DNA of 64,000 nucleotides from Bradyrhizobium canariense (GCF_900105125.1 NZ_LT629750.1:7281001-7345000), one strand, 5' to 3'. Positions 16,870-26,584 are shown, numbered from the stretch's first letter. Numbers and translations: made by a program. Notes: generated by a model not told the origin, from the letters alone.

Positions 16870-17067
16870 TCAGGCATTCTTTTTCATTAGAGGCACTATT
16901 TTTGTGAATGCTATCTCTGAAGCGGGGTCTGGACCGGCTTGGACCATTCCGTCGTCTCTTAAGAAAAGCTCGGATCGCGGGTCGATAGCAAGGCGGTCGA
17001 AAAGCGCTTGCAACTCGGGCCGGAGTCCGTCGCCGCAAAGCGCGGCAATCGAGCGAAACTTACGCAT
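16870..17067 (-). CDS. small protein of unknown function
   Basis: A 65-aa protein beginning MRKFRSIAALCGDGLRPELQ, preceded by AGGAG at 6-nt spacing from its ATG (17067). It contains ALFDRLAIDPRSELFLRDDG and a lysine-rich end. No family recognised, no signal peptide. The good ribosome binding site is the main support. Confidence 0.45.
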   Translation of the reverse strand: MRKFRSIAALCGDGLRPELQALFDRLAIDPRSELFLRDDGMVQAGPDPASEIAFTKIVPLMKKNA

Positions 17068-17282
17068 GATGCGCTCCTGTGTGTTTGAGTCACAGTAGGA
17101 GACTTTGATCAGCGAGCCACCCGATTACCGAACAACTGACGACGTTCAGCAAGTCGCCTCGTGAGATGCTCCAGCCCAACTCGGAAATCGGGTGGCCCGC
17201 TTATGTTCGCAAAGGTACCACGAGCATACGAGCACGGCTGACTGTGCTGTTCTCGAAATCGACAATGCACGGAGGCGATCCG

Positions 17283-17807
17283 ATGCAAGAGAACAAGAAT
17301 GCTGCAGCGCGTTGGTTCAGGGAGTTTTGGGGAAATCCTTGGAACCCAAGAATCGTAAACGAACTGGCAACGTCCGACATATTCGTCCATTACCCGATGC
17401 ATGAGCCGAAGACAGGACGCGCCGCTGTCCTGAAGTTTATGACGGAGTTTCGCGAAGCCTTTCCCGATCTCAACTTCCGGGGAGTTGGCAAACTCATCGC
17501 AGAAGGCGACTTCGTCGTGGGGCAATGGAAGGGTGGCGGTACTCATACAGGTCAAGCCTTTAGTGATTTCCGTATGGGTTCTATTCCTGCTGCTTCGGGT
17601 CGTAAGGTGAAGTTCGCGGGAACAACCATATTGCGTTTGGAGAACGGACGAATAGCTGAGGAGTTGGGACAAGAAGATGCGTTGAGCGCCATGCTTCAAC
17701 TCGGCTTAATTCGTCTGCCCGAGCTTGAGATGATTCAGGAGAGGCCCGGTGGACCGTTGCCGCGCGGATGGAATAATATGTCCGGGCCTTCAGAAACCGG
17801 CCGCTGA
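17283..17807 (+). CDS. SnoaL-like polyketide-cyclase/ester-cyclase family protein
   Basis: The 174-aa protein (ATG 17283, preceded by GGAGG with 7-nt spacing) has NAAARWFREFWGNPWNPRIV, DIFVHYPMHEPKTGRAAVLK, EFREAFPDLNFRGVGKLIAE, GDFVVGQWKGGGTHTGQAF and an ILRLENGRIAEELGQEDALS tail. This is the SnoaL/ester-cyclase pattern (NTF2 fold), usually with catalytic or pocket His/Asp residues. Function beyond the fold is not predictable. It lies between two repeat copies, so it probably arrived with accessory DNA. Confidence 0.82.
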   Translation: MQENKNAAARWFREFWGNPWNPRIVNELATSDIFVHYPMHEPKTGRAAVLKFMTEFREAFPDLNFRGVGKLIAEGDFVVGQWKGGGTHTGQAFSDFRMGSIPAASGRKVKFAGTTILRLENGRIAEELGQEDALSAMLQLGLIRLPELEMIQERPGGPLPRGWNNMSGPSETGR

Positions 17808-17862
17808 GACTTGGCCACCAATTATGGACCGGGCCGGGTTCAATAGCGACCGCACGTCGCCT

Positions 17863-17979
17863 GTTGGCACTTTTGCGACATGCTGGCAGCATCGAGCAAT
17901 GTCCGGCTTTGGGAGCAAGGCGGAAGATATGTGCTCCTGCTGAGTTCTGCTGAATTTGACGCAGAGCGGACCTCAGACC
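17863..17979 (+). repeat. dispersed repeat copy R4
   Basis: It shares GTTGGCACTTTTGCGACATG, CAGCATCGAGCAATGTCCGG, GGAGCAAGGCGGAAGAT and the GAGTTCTGCTGAATTTGACG end with copy R3 at 16728. It precedes the SBP pseudogene. Confidence 0.75.
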
Positions 17980-18078
17980 GATTGATGTCTGAGGTAGATT
18001 GGCAGGCAATTCTTGCTGGCCGGTTATTCGCAAAGTGCTAGGTTGGTGGTTGGCTGACGCGTTTCCTTCGGAGGCGCC

Positions 18079-19030
18079 ATGCGACGCCGAGATTTCATTG
18101 CCTTTCTTGCATGCACTGCCGCCACGTGGCCGCTTTTGGCACGGGAGCGACTGCGGTCAGACTGGCGCATAGGCATGTTGGAACCGAACCCGTCATCGCC
18201 CTCCGATCCGTTCGTCGATGCCTTTCGGCACGGCCTGCGCGGGCTCGGCTACAAGGAGGGGCGGGATGTGTTTCTCGAAATTCGCTGGGCCGGAGGAAGC
18301 AACGAACCGCTCTTCGGGCTAGCTGTCGAACTTGTCGCTCTGAAGGTCGATGTGCTTGTGACCGTTAGCACCCCAACGGCTACCATCCCGATCGTCTTCA
18401 CGGCTGTCGGTGATCCGGTTGGAGCTGGTGCCGAGCCTCGCCCGCCCGGAAGGAAACATCACGGGCTTCTCGATGCTCGCTACCGAACTCAGTGCGAAGC
18501 GGCTTGAAATACTCCGGGAGATCGCACCTAACACGTCTCCCGTGGCAATGCTGTGGAACGACACTAACCCGGGCATGGTGCTTCGGGCACATGAATCGGA
18601 ACGGGCCGCAGCTTCGCTGGGGCTGACGATCCAATCATACGGGGTACACGATCTGGTCACCTTCGATCCGGCCTTTGAAGCCATCGTGAGCGCCGGGGGC
18701 GCCGCTGTGCTAACGCTCGTCGATCCGTTCACAAGGCTGCACCGCCAGCGCATCGTCGACTTCGCGACCGATCGGCATCTGCCGGCAATTTACGAATCGC
18801 GGGAGTTCGTTGATGCCGGCGGCCTGATTTCCTACGGAATCGACCTCTCTGCGATGCAACGGCGCGCAGCCATCTACGTGGACAAGATTCTGAAAGGCGC
18901 CAAGCCCGCCGATCTTCCGGTCGAACAACCCACGAAGTTCGAGCTGGTGATCAACCTCAGGACCGCAAAGAAGCTAGGCCTGACAATCCCACCCTCTCTG
19001 CTCGCCCGCGCCGACGAGGTGATCGAATGA
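18079..19030 (+). pseudogene. ABC transporter substrate-binding protein, frameshifted
   Basis: The first frame starts MRRRDFIAFLACTAATWPLL (twin-arginine-like signal) and runs through GLRGLGYKEGRDVFLEIRWA to IPIVFTAVGDPVGAG near 18425. There the frame breaks, and the second frame continues VPSLARPEGNITGFSMLATE, through LSAKRLEILREIAPNTSPVA to the C-terminal SLLARADEVIE at 19030. The whole is a tryptophan/tyrosine-type ABC substrate-binding protein (DUF534-like family) with a small indel and an apparently shortened region before TATIPIVF. No permease or ATPase gene follows. A sequencing error could mimic the frameshift, but fragments of the same gene nearby favour real decay. Confidence 0.85.
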
Positions 19031-19280
19031 AGCGACTTTTTTGCGGCGCTGCGTGAGTCCGTTGTTGGCACCAACCGGACCATTGGAGCTTGTCAAACGA
19101 TGTCCTTTGATCGAGGTAGACCGGAAGCGACGGACGGACGGTCAGAACGTCGGGATTGGCCCCAGAGCAGACGTTGGATGTTTGGCCGCATCTTCGGTCT
19201 GGACGGCCGTGAGGGCTATCGCAAGCTGTGGCTGGAGCCGTTATGCTGACCTCACCGTCTAAGCCGAGGAACTGCTCCGC

Positions 19281-20912
19281 ATGAACGAGAGTATCCACGG
19301 AGAAAGGACCGCTTCTGAGCCGCAAGATCGCAGCTCGAGCGTGGCACATTCGATCGAAGTGCCCTCTGAAATCATCCGAAAATGGCAAGAGATTGTGAAT
19401 CTCCTTGCCGAGATCATGCACGTGCCCTCTGCCTGCATAATGCGGGTTGATCCTCCCCACATCAAAGTTTTCGTCTCCAGCAGGTCCGAAGGAAATCCTT
19501 GCGAGCCGGGCGCTCTCGATACGGGACCTTATTGCGAGACCGTCATGAAGACCGGTCAGCCGCTGCTCATCCCTGACGCTCTCGAAAACGAAGCATGGAA
19601 AGCGAACCCGCATGTCAGGCTGGGGATGATCTCTTACCTTGGCGTCCCGATCGGTTGGCCCAATGGCCGCATATTCGGGACGATTTGCGTTCGCGACAAT
19701 AAGAGGAACGAATATAGCGAGGCTTATCTCAAGCTACTGCTGCACTTCCGCGACATGTTGCAGGCTGACTTGAAGTCATTGGCAAGATTGCACGGAGAGA
19801 TCGAAGAACGCGAGACGAAAATCCGGCGCCTGGTCGATTCCAACATCATGGGAGTTTTCATCTGGGATTTCGACGGTCGCATTCTTGAGGCCAATGACGA
19901 ATTTCTTCGCATGGTGAGCTACGACCGCGAAGACCTGGTTTCGGGCCGCATAAGGTGGGCGGACCTGACGCCGCCCGACTGGCGCGACAGGAACAACGCA
20001 AGGATCGAACAGCAAAAAAGTAGCGGCCGGTTCGAGTCGTTCGAAAAGGAATACATCAGAAAAGACGGTAGCCGTGTGCCCGTACTGATTGGTGGGGCAA
20101 CATTTGAAGAGGGCGGGAACCAAGGTGTCGCTTACGTCCTTGATTTGACTGAGCGCAAGCGGGTTGAGGCAGAAGCTCGCGAAAACGAGCAGCGATACCG
20201 TGAGGCGCAACTGGAACTCGCGCACGCCAACCGCGTCGCGACGATGGGCCAGTTGACGGCCTCGATCGCCCATGAAGTGAACCAGCCGCTCTCCGCCGTC
20301 GTCGCCAACGCCGAGGCCTGTCTGGGCTGGCTCCGCCGCAGAACTCCCGACGTGGACGCAGCGTGCCGCTCGGTGGAATGGATTATCGCCGACGGCAATC
20401 GGGCAAGCGAGGTGATCCGGCGGGTCCGGGCGCTCGCGAACAAGACCAGCCTTGAGAAGGTACCGCTCGACGTCAATGACGTCGTGAGGGAGACCATCCC
20501 GTTGGTACAGCGTGAGTTGATCAGTCATCAGGTATTGTTGCGAATGGAGTTAGCACCGACTCTACCCATGATCCTTGGTGATCGGGTCCAACTGCAGCAG
20601 GTGATTATCAACCTGGTGATGAATGGCATTGAATCGATGCAATCGGTCACGGATCAGCCCCGCGAACTGGCGGTCCGATCGCGTCAGGACGAGACACAAC
20701 AAGTGCTGGTAAGTGTGGCGGATTGCGGCGTCGGGATCTCCGCCGAGAATGCGGACCGACTGTTCACCGCCTTCTTCACCACCAAATCCAGCGGCATGGG
20801 TATGGGTCTCTCGATCTGCCGGTCGATCATCGATGCCCACGGGGGCCGGCTCTGGGCGGCCACGTGCGAGCCGCGGGGTGCGCTCTTTCAGTTTACGATC
20901 CCCGCTGACTGA
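19281..20912 (+). CDS. GAF-PAS sensor histidine kinase
   Basis: The 543-aa protein has a GAF domain (about residues 30-170), a PAS domain (about 180-295, with IMGVFIWDFDGRILEANDEF), and a HisKA phosphoacceptor box SIAHEVNQPLSAVVANAEAC with His331. The ATPase domain shows INLVMNGIESM (N box), DCGVGIS (G1) and GMGMGLSICRSIIDAHGG (G2). There are no transmembrane segments, so it is a cytoplasmic sensor. The HEVNQPL H-box type is common in rhizobial FixL-like kinases, but no haem-binding PAS can be claimed. No response regulator is adjacent. Its partner and signal are unknown. Confidence 0.93.
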   Translation: MNESIHGERTASEPQDRSSSVAHSIEVPSEIIRKWQEIVNLLAEIMHVPSACIMRVDPPHIKVFVSSRSEGNPCEPGALDTGPYCETVMKTGQPLLIPDALENEAWKANPHVRLGMISYLGVPIGWPNGRIFGTICVRDNKRNEYSEAYLKLLLHFRDMLQADLKSLARLHGEIEERETKIRRLVDSNIMGVFIWDFDGRILEANDEFLRMVSYDREDLVSGRIRWADLTPPDWRDRNNARIEQQKSSGRFESFEKEYIRKDGSRVPVLIGGATFEEGGNQGVAYVLDLTERKRVEAEARENEQRYREAQLELAHANRVATMGQLTASIAHEVNQPLSAVVANAEACLGWLRRRTPDVDAACRSVEWIIADGNRASEVIRRVRALANKTSLEKVPLDVNDVVRETIPLVQRELISHQVLLRMELAPTLPMILGDRVQLQQVIINLVMNGIESMQSVTDQPRELAVRSRQDETQQVLVSVADCGVGISAENADRLFTAFFTTKSSGMGMGLSICRSIIDAHGGRLWAATCEPRGALFQFTIPAD

Positions 20913-21080
20913 GCCGCCATCCGAGATCGATATCGTCTGTTGGGCACTTAACCGACGTCCATCGCGTTCTGATCTAGGTCTGCTTTTGAACGAAATAGCA
21001 GACATCACGTCGCGATTTCGACAAAGCAAATGTCTGGGGTGCAGATATTCAACGCTTTAACCTTAAACGGGCATTTAACG

Positions 21081-22616
21081 TCAACCGAGCGGGCGCCGTT
21101 GCATGGCCCATGACAGCGGCAGCAGCTTTGGGATCCGCGCCAGCGTAAGCGTCGAGGGCTGTTTGCCTTCCAGGACCGCCGAGGTGATCTCTGGCGATAG
21201 GTACGCGAGCCGGAGAGCCTGGCGGACGACTTTTGGATGAATGCTATTGGTTTCGGCCAGCTCCTCAACAGAGTCGTGTGTTCCATCAGCCAATTGCTGG
21301 ACCCATGCATGGGCGCGAACGATTGCCTGGATCAAACCTTGGTTGCGAACTCCAAGGAGCTCATTATCGCGATCGATCACGACGGCACTATTGCTCGTTT
21401 CGTGGGACCATGGAATCTTGATCTCCGGCTTGGAATCATATTTCTCCGAGCCCGAAAGTCCGATTATTAGTCGATCGCGTGCTATGACGACGCGTTGAAC
21501 CCGTTCGATATTGAGAGGCGCATCATCGAAGCCTCCCGCTTGTTGGTGCGATACAAGAGCCGAAAGGACGGCATTCTCAACCTGCGTCGCAGATACACGT
21601 CCGACTGATCCCGCGCCTGCCTTCCGTCCCCGCAGTAATGCCGCGCTAACGTAGAACCGGTAACGCACACCATTCTTGGTCGAAAAGCTCGGTCCCATGA
21701 GGTTGCCCTTGTCATCATAGAGCTTGCCCTGGAGCAGCGCGCCGCTTTGGAAGTGTTTGACCTTGCTTCCGTTTGCGTTGGTCTTGAGCAGGGCCTGAAC
21801 CCGTTCGAAGATCTGTGGCTCGAGGATTGCCTTGTGTTCGCCTTTGAACCATTTGCCGCCGTGGTGAACCTCCCCAATGTAGACGCGGTTCTTCAGGAGA
21901 TAGGCGAGGGGGCCGTAAGTGAAGGGGATGGCACCGTTGTACTTGGCGACCTTGGTGTCTCTTCGCTTGGTGACAATGCCGTGCCGATCCAACTCGGCGA
22001 CAAGCCTGCTGAAGGATTTCAGGTCGAGGTAAAGGCGAAAGATGGTGCGGACGGTTTCGGCTTCGGTCTTGTTGATGACCAGCTTCTTGTCCTTAGCCTC
22101 GTAGCCAAGCGGAACCGTGCCGCCGGTCCATTTGCCCTTGCGTCGGCTGGCCGCGATCTTGTCCCGCACCCGTTCGGAGGATAGCTCCCGTTCGAATTGG
22201 GCAAAGGACAGCAGCACGTTGAGCGTCAGCCGACCCATCGAGGAGGTCGTATTGAACTGCTGGGTGACGGCGACGAACGAGATTGATCTGGCGTCAAAAG
22301 CCTCGACCAGCTTGGCGAAGTCAGCCAGCGAGCGGGTGAGGCGGTCGATCTTGTAGACGATCACCACGTCGATCCTGCCGGCCTCGATATCGGCCAGCAG
22401 CATCTTCAGGGCTGGGCGATCGAGATTGCCACCGGAATAGGCCGGGTCGTCATAATGCTGGGGAAGGGCCCTCCATCCCTGTGAGGCCTGGCTCTTGATA
22501 TAGGCCTCACAGGCCTCCCGTTGGGCGTCCAGCGAATTGAACTCCAGCTCCAGACCATGCTCGGTAGATTTCCGGGTGTAGATTGCGCAGCGCCGAACCT
22601 TCGGTTCACCTGCCAT
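21081..22616 (-). CDS. large serine recombinase family protein
   Basis: The 511-aa protein (ATG 22616) starts with the resolvase domain: RRCAIYTRKSTEHGLELEFN contains the catalytic Ser17 in YxRxS, followed by VVIVYKIDRLTRSLADFAKL and MGRLTLNVLLSFAQFERELS. A recombinase domain (GTVPLGYEAKDKKLVINKTE) and a zinc-ribbon-like region with a C-terminal helical domain follow. Such proteins catalyse site-specific integration or excision of mobile DNA. It overlaps the upstream DUF2924 gene by 11 bases. Attachment sites were not identifiable. Confidence 0.92.
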   Translation of the reverse strand: MAGEPKVRRCAIYTRKSTEHGLELEFNSLDAQREACEAYIKSQASQGWRALPQHYDDPAYSGGNLDRPALKMLLADIEAGRIDVVIVYKIDRLTRSLADFAKLVEAFDARSISFVAVTQQFNTTSSMGRLTLNVLLSFAQFERELSSERVRDKIAASRRKGKWTGGTVPLGYEAKDKKLVINKTEAETVRTIFRLYLDLKSFSRLVAELDRHGIVTKRRDTKVAKYNGAIPFTYGPLAYLLKNRVYIGEVHHGGKWFKGEHKAILEPQIFERVQALLKTNANGSKVKHFQSGALLQGKLYDDKGNLMGPSFSTKNGVRYRFYVSAALLRGRKAGAGSVGRVSATQVENAVLSALVSHQQAGGFDDAPLNIERVQRVVIARDRLIIGLSGSEKYDSKPEIKIPWSHETSNSAVVIDRDNELLGVRNQGLIQAIVRAHAWVQQLADGTHDSVEELAETNSIHPKVVRQALRLAYLSPEITSAVLEGKQPSTLTLARIPKLLPLSWAMQRRPLG

Positions 22617-23097
22617 CGGCGCCTGCCTTTGACGGTGTCGGTCGTAGTCCGAAGAATCGTGGCCCATTCCATCTGGTGCCGGTAATCTCGGAGGCGATTT
22701 CCGACAGGCTGGTGAACGTTTTGCCGCCATAGGCAAACCCATAGGTTGTCACCATGACGCGGTAGCTCTTGCCTTTCCATGTGCGCACCAGTTCCGAGCC
22801 TGGCTTGATCCGACGAGGCAGTTCGAGCCGGCCGTTGGGCTTTGCCACGGCGGCCTTCACCAGCTGATCGAGGAGCCTTTGCGTCGTACGGGAAAGACCG
22901 CCGTAGGCCTTTTCCTGGATCCGTTGCGCAATGCTCCGCCGAAGCAGATCCGGACCGAATGCCTTTGGCGGTTCGGCCCGGAACAGGTCGCGATATCGCT
23001 TTCGCAAATCCGCGATCGGCGTCGTGGGCAGCCGATCCAGCTCGGCCTTGACCGCTGGATCGTCTGCTGATTTGCACGATTGTTGCCCCGAGGTCAT
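22606..23097 (-). CDS. DUF2924 family protein
   Basis: The 163-aa protein contains [40 protein letters not shown], and [20 protein letters not shown] with [20 protein letters not shown], the recognised pattern of DUF2924. It starts at ATG 23097, overlapping the DUF3489 stop as ATGA, and runs into the recombinase start. In alphaproteobacterial mobile elements DUF2924 is regularly found between DUF3489 and a serine recombinase; a role as recombinase accessory is inferred. Confidence 0.9.
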   Translation of the reverse strand: MTSGQQSCKSADDPAVKAELDRLPTTPIADLRKRYRDLFRAEPPKAFGPDLLRRSIAQRIQEKAYGGLSRTTQRLLDQLVKAAVAKPNGRLELPRRIKPGSELVRTWKGKSYRVMVTTYGFAYGGKTFTSLSEIASEITGTRWNGPRFFGLRPTPSKAGADGR

Positions 23098-23453
23098 GAA
23101 GAAGCGCTCGGTTTTGCGATCCGGTAGATGCGCTCGTCGCCGACCTTGTCCGAGAGGAGGTTCAGCTTGAGCTTCTTTTTGACCACGCCGGCGAAGAAGC
23201 CCCGTACCGAGTGCTGCTGCCAGTCGGTTGCCTTCATGATTGCGGCGATCGTCGCGCCCTTTGGCTCTTGCAGCATCTTGAGTACGGCCGACTGTTTGGA
23301 CGATGACGGTGATTTCGATGCCGTCTTTGAAGCGGCTTTAGCTGTAACGGAAGGCTTACGAGCGGGCACGCTGCTCCTGGCCGAGCGTCTTGGCCAGCGA
23401 GATGATTTACGCGCGGTCTTTGCGGGTTTCGATTTCGGTTTGCTGGCGGGCAT
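23094..23453 (-). CDS. DUF3489 family protein
   Basis: The 119-aa protein has a basic, Ala/Ser/Lys-rich N-terminal 50 residues, then [40 protein letters not shown] and ERIYRIA, the DUF3489 winged-helix-like pattern. It is likely DNA-binding. It is first of the three-gene mobile module and coupled by ATGA to DUF2924. Confidence 0.9.
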   Translation of the reverse strand: MPASKPKSKPAKTARKSSRWPRRSARSSVPARKPSVTAKAASKTASKSPSSSKQSAVLKMLQEPKGATIAAIMKATDWQQHSVRGFFAGVVKKKLKLNLLSDKVGDERIYRIAKPSASS

Positions 23454-23550
23454 CTGGCTCTCCTCTAGGGATCAACGACAGCATCACGTGCTGCCACTGA
23501 CGCGAGCCCCGCCAATCCGGAACGGGGCGAGAGGAGTCGGGAAACCGTTG

Positions 23551-23770
23551 CTATTTGCCAGACAGACGATTCAGCAGCGAGGCCGCGTCTTGAAGCCGGC
23601 GGGTCTCATAGACCAGTTGCTCGATACCATCGAGACCGCTCCGGCCTCAGTAATAGCGCCAGTCAAAGCACAGGCTTCGGCGGCCCTGGCGATGCGCCAG
23701 CCTCATCGAGCTTTGTGTGAATCTCACAGAGGATGATCCTCATCGCAGGCTCGATCGCGGCGCGGTCCAT
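23551..23770 (-). pseudogene. frameshifted small gene of the recombinase module
   Basis: From ATG 23770 the frame reads MDRAAIEPAMRIILCEIHTK then LDEAGASPG before losing frame, and the last part, in another frame, reads AASLLNRLSGK followed by a stop at 23551. The 220-bp span is not a multiple of three. Intact relatives as I recall them are about 73-75 aa proteins that sit upstream of DUF3489 in the same module, so this is a decayed fourth member. Confidence 0.65.
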
Positions 23771-24034
23771 GTTGCCCTCCCTGTTGACGAACACAGTACT
23801 GCTCCGAAAGCGCGTGCAGTCGAGCAAAAACCGCGCAATCTTATGGCTCTTATCGGGCTATGAGCGGTTATGGAATGTGCGTTTTCTTGCGCGCTGCCAC
23901 ACGTCGTCGTTAGGGCCGTTTAGCTGGAGTTCCGCGCACGAGTCGCACGGTGCCCCCATCGCGCTAACGGGCAGCCGCGAGCGGATGCTAAGTCTCGCTG
24001 AGACCTAGCTCCGCGATCCTCGCCGATATCCGGC
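23771..24034. other. short intergenic stretch
   Basis: Nothing gene-like is visible between the recombinase-module remnant and the end of the porin gene. No terminator with a T-run was found for either flanking gene. Confidence 0.4.
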
Positions 24035-25033
24035 TCAGAATTTTACCGTTACCCCCGTATAAAGAGATTCCTCCGTGCAACTTCCGGCGGCTGCGCCCAA
24101 GCATGAAGGGGAGTTGGCGTGGTCCAGGCCAAACTTGTTCTGCCAATAGCGGTATGCCACCCATACATCGAGAAAGTGCGAATATTTTTTGCCCCAAATA
24201 GCCCTGCTGGCATCGTAAGTGAGTCGGATCGGCTCGCTGTTGATCTCCATCTTGGTTTGGACGTTAGACGGAGAGGCGGGTATCGGGTCTGCCTGCGGTC
24301 CCTTCGGTCCGATCAAGGTAAGGCGACCGCTGACGGAGAGGGGCAGGTAGTCGGGCAGGAAGCCGAGGTCCATGTAATAGTTGGATTCGAATGCCCAGGT
24401 GGGATCGTAGTCGATCGCGCCGGTCGGCAGCGCCGGTCCTTCGACGAACGAGTTATGGTTGAGCTCCTTGTAGAACATCGGAGCAAAATTGATGTAGCCC
24501 TTATAAGGAAGATCGAACGCAAATTGCAGGCCTGCAAATAGAGCGCGCTTGTTGGGGGCGAACGGGTTGTTTTCGGTATTGAAGTCAGTGCCGAGTTCCA
24601 GCGAGACATTTTGCAGCGGCCCTACAGTAAACATGTGGGTGTCGAATATCTGGTTGAACCCGAAAGTGCTGCGCAATACGCCATAAATCTCTGTGGCGCC
24701 GGCGCATCCTTCGTTGGGTCCTTTGCAACCATTCGCCGGATCGGCGTGGTCGGACTTGAACATCGAAAGATTGAAGAAATTAGTGCCGTATGCCCAGGTG
24801 TCGAAATGGGTAAACGAGTACGCCTGTTTCGCAGTGTTCCCGGTGACGCCTGGATCGGTGCCGTTGAAAATGTAGGAGTAGGACAGCCGGTTATCGTTCA
24901 CCTGAAAGAACGGAAGATCGGGAATTGGACTCACAGCCTTGACCGGAAAATCCGCCGCATTGGCCGCGACGAGTGATGCAAGCGCGAGCAAGGATGTCGC
25001 CGTCATTTTCTTTAAACACATAGTCAAACGCAT
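24035..25033 (-). CDS. Tsx-like outer-membrane channel protein
   Basis: The predicted 332-aa precursor (ATG 25033) has a signal peptide (TATSLLALASLVAANAADFP). The mature part is beta-rich, with VNDNRLSYSYIFNGTDPGVT, THFDTWAYGTNFFNLSMFKS and a final ESLYTGVTVKF, ending in an aromatic residue as outer-membrane barrels do. The pattern fits the nucleoside-specific channel (Tsx-like) family used by rhizobia for diverse small solutes. Its promoter region carries a sigma-54 element and the same ATGAAAC-type motif as the catabolic cluster downstream, so it may be the outer-membrane entry for that cluster's substrate. That link is inference. Confidence 0.85.
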   Translation of the reverse strand: MRLTMCLKKMTATSLLALASLVAANAADFPVKAVSPIPDLPFFQVNDNRLSYSYIFNGTDPGVTGNTAKQAYSFTHFDTWAYGTNFFNLSMFKSDHADPANGCKGPNEGCAGATEIYGVLRSTFGFNQIFDTHMFTVGPLQNVSLELGTDFNTENNPFAPNKRALFAGLQFAFDLPYKGYINFAPMFYKELNHNSFVEGPALPTGAIDYDPTWAFESNYYMDLGFLPDYLPLSVSGRLTLIGPKGPQADPIPASPSNVQTKMEINSEPIRLTYDASRAIWGKKYSHFLDVWVAYRYWQNKFGLDHANSPSCLGAAAGSCTEESLYTGVTVKF

Positions 25034-25075
25034 AGTCGTGCCCCCGCGGTTGAAGTAAGCGAAACACGAGCCCAC

Positions 25076-25118
25076 ATGTTTCATGTTTCGTTTTTAATTT
25101 ATAGCAAGGGGTGTGCCA
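25076..25118 (-). promoter_or_regulatory. sigma-54 promoter and ATGAAAC-type motif of the porin gene
   Basis: On the minus strand TGGCACACCCCTTGCT (plus coordinates 25103-25118) matches the sigma-54 consensus TGGCACGNNNNTTGCW with one mismatch, with GG-N10-GC spacing kept. Just downstream (25076-25090) the minus strand reads CGAAACATGAAACAT, related to the motif at 31664, 31784, 39476 and 44003. The start codon is 43 bp further on. Confidence 0.65.
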
Positions 25119-25373
25119 TCTGGGCGGCTACAGCCGGAAGAATCCCTCTGCAAAATTAATCTATTAAGGCCGGAACCCGTCCCCCGATCAGGTTCGCATC
25201 AGAGGCGGTAAAAGTGCTGGTGAAGTAGTCTGCCATGCCACTTGTTTCTGCCCCCTTAGATCGCAGATGCGTGCAAAGTCGCCACCCATATCGTGCGAAC
25301 TGCAAGAGTAGGGGCGAGATGCGTCCATACCGCCGAAATGCCGGGCGCTTTGATTGGAAGTTGGTCGCCAGGT

Positions 25374-25655
25374 TGTCGAGCTATGAAGAATCGAGATGGT
25401 GCGTTGCGTATCATCTTCGACGAGGTTGGCATCTTGCCCGGAGGCTTCGGCAAGGTGTCTTATGACGCGTTCGATCACGACCCGGCTTGAAGGTGCGGCT
25501 GGATTGCCCGGCATTTGCTCAGGCTGCTGCACGAGTGCGCTGGTTTCGATCTGCTCCGCCGGCAGTTCATCTGCCTTGATCCGTCGGTAGAGCTTGTCGG
25601 TAGATTGGCTCGACAAATCTCCGGCTCTGCAGCTGACGACGGAGCCCGCGACGCA
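25374..25655 (-). pseudogene. truncated duplicate of the TIGR02444 gene
   Basis: The frame encodes GDLSSQSTDKLYRRIKADEL through RVIERVIRHLAEASGQDAN-like sequence to ISILHSSTT, about 80% like the C-terminal half of the gene at 26603-27118. The N-terminal half is absent and the stop codon after SSTT is lost (TAA position now TGG). At DNA level the duplication covers about 25351-25640 and 26585-26875 in the same orientation. Confidence 0.85.
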
Positions 25656-25793
25656 GGAAAATCGGCTCATATGCGGGTCTGTGTCACGCGAACGCCAGCG
25701 GCGCCGAGCCCCCCTTTTTTCTGCGCTCCGATCGGCTGCGAGCACGAGCTCAGCGTTCAGCCGTGCCAACCTCCGCCGCCCGATATCGACGTC

Positions 25794-26474
25794 TCAACCT
25801 TCGCCCCAGAGAAAGAAATCTCTGATGAATTTTGGCGCTTCGATGCCTTCGCGTAAATTCGGATCAGATTCTGGGGGCAGCGCGACAACCTTCAACGGAA
25901 TGACTCCGGCCCAACAATCGAGTTTGTAGTCGTCCTCGTCGTCGATGGGAGGCCCGGAGCGAAGCTTTGCCGAGGCCTCGTCGAGGCGCATCCGAATGAT
26001 CCGTGTCGCCTTCCATTCCTTTTCGGTCGGCTGCCGTGCATGTTGCCACAAGCCTTGTGCAACACGATCAGTGAAAGCTTCAAGCGATCGCCTTTTATCT
26101 TCCTCTTCCACGAATTCGGCGTTGCCGAACGCCATGACCGACCGGAAGTTGACGTTGTGATTGAAGGCCGCGCGAGCGAACACGATGCCGTCCAGATGAG
26201 TTACGGTGAAGCAAACTGGAATGCCCTTTGATTGGGCCTTGAGCATCCGGCTGGCAGACGAACCGTGCCAATAGACATAGTCATCGATGCGCCAATGATT
26301 GGTTGGCGTTACGTAAGGTGCTCCGTCGATCACGTAGCCGACCTGGCAAACCAAAGCCGAGTCTATGATGGAGTTTATGGTGTTTTTCTCGTAATCACCC
26401 AACCAATGATACCGCTTTAGGCGCGTCCGTTCGCTTGGAGGTTGGGCAGCTGGAGATTCGGTCGTCTGGTCCAT
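25794..26474 (-). CDS. pyridoxamine 5'-phosphate oxidase-like FMN-binding protein
   Basis: The 226-aa protein has ALVCQVGYVIDGAPYVTPTN, YVYWHGSSASRMLKAQSKGI and SVMAFGNAEFVEEEDKRRSL, the split-barrel FMN-binding pattern of PNPOx-like proteins (Pfam PNPOx/nitroreductase-like class). It ends with a PSxLWGVIPLK-like element: DYKLDCWAGVIPLKVVALPP. Flavin-dependent reduction of an unknown substrate or F420/haem-related activity is possible. It is bracketed by a direct repeat of about 290 bp. Confidence 0.82.
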   Translation of the reverse strand: MDQTTESPAAQPPSERTRLKRYHWLGDYEKNTINSIIDSALVCQVGYVIDGAPYVTPTNHWRIDDYVYWHGSSASRMLKAQSKGIPVCFTVTHLDGIVFARAAFNHNVNFRSVMAFGNAEFVEEEDKRRSLEAFTDRVAQGLWQHARQPTEKEWKATRIIRMRLDEASAKLRSGPPIDDEDDYKLDCWAGVIPLKVVALPPESDPNLREGIEAPKFIRDFFLWGEG

Positions 26475-26584
26475 GGAAAGTCCCGTCTGTTCGTCGTTAT
26501 AGAGCGGTGAATATAACGAGAAGCGTAAAATGTAAAATGAAATAGCGACGGCCAGCTCCCCCTCCTGTTGAAATGCGAGGCACT

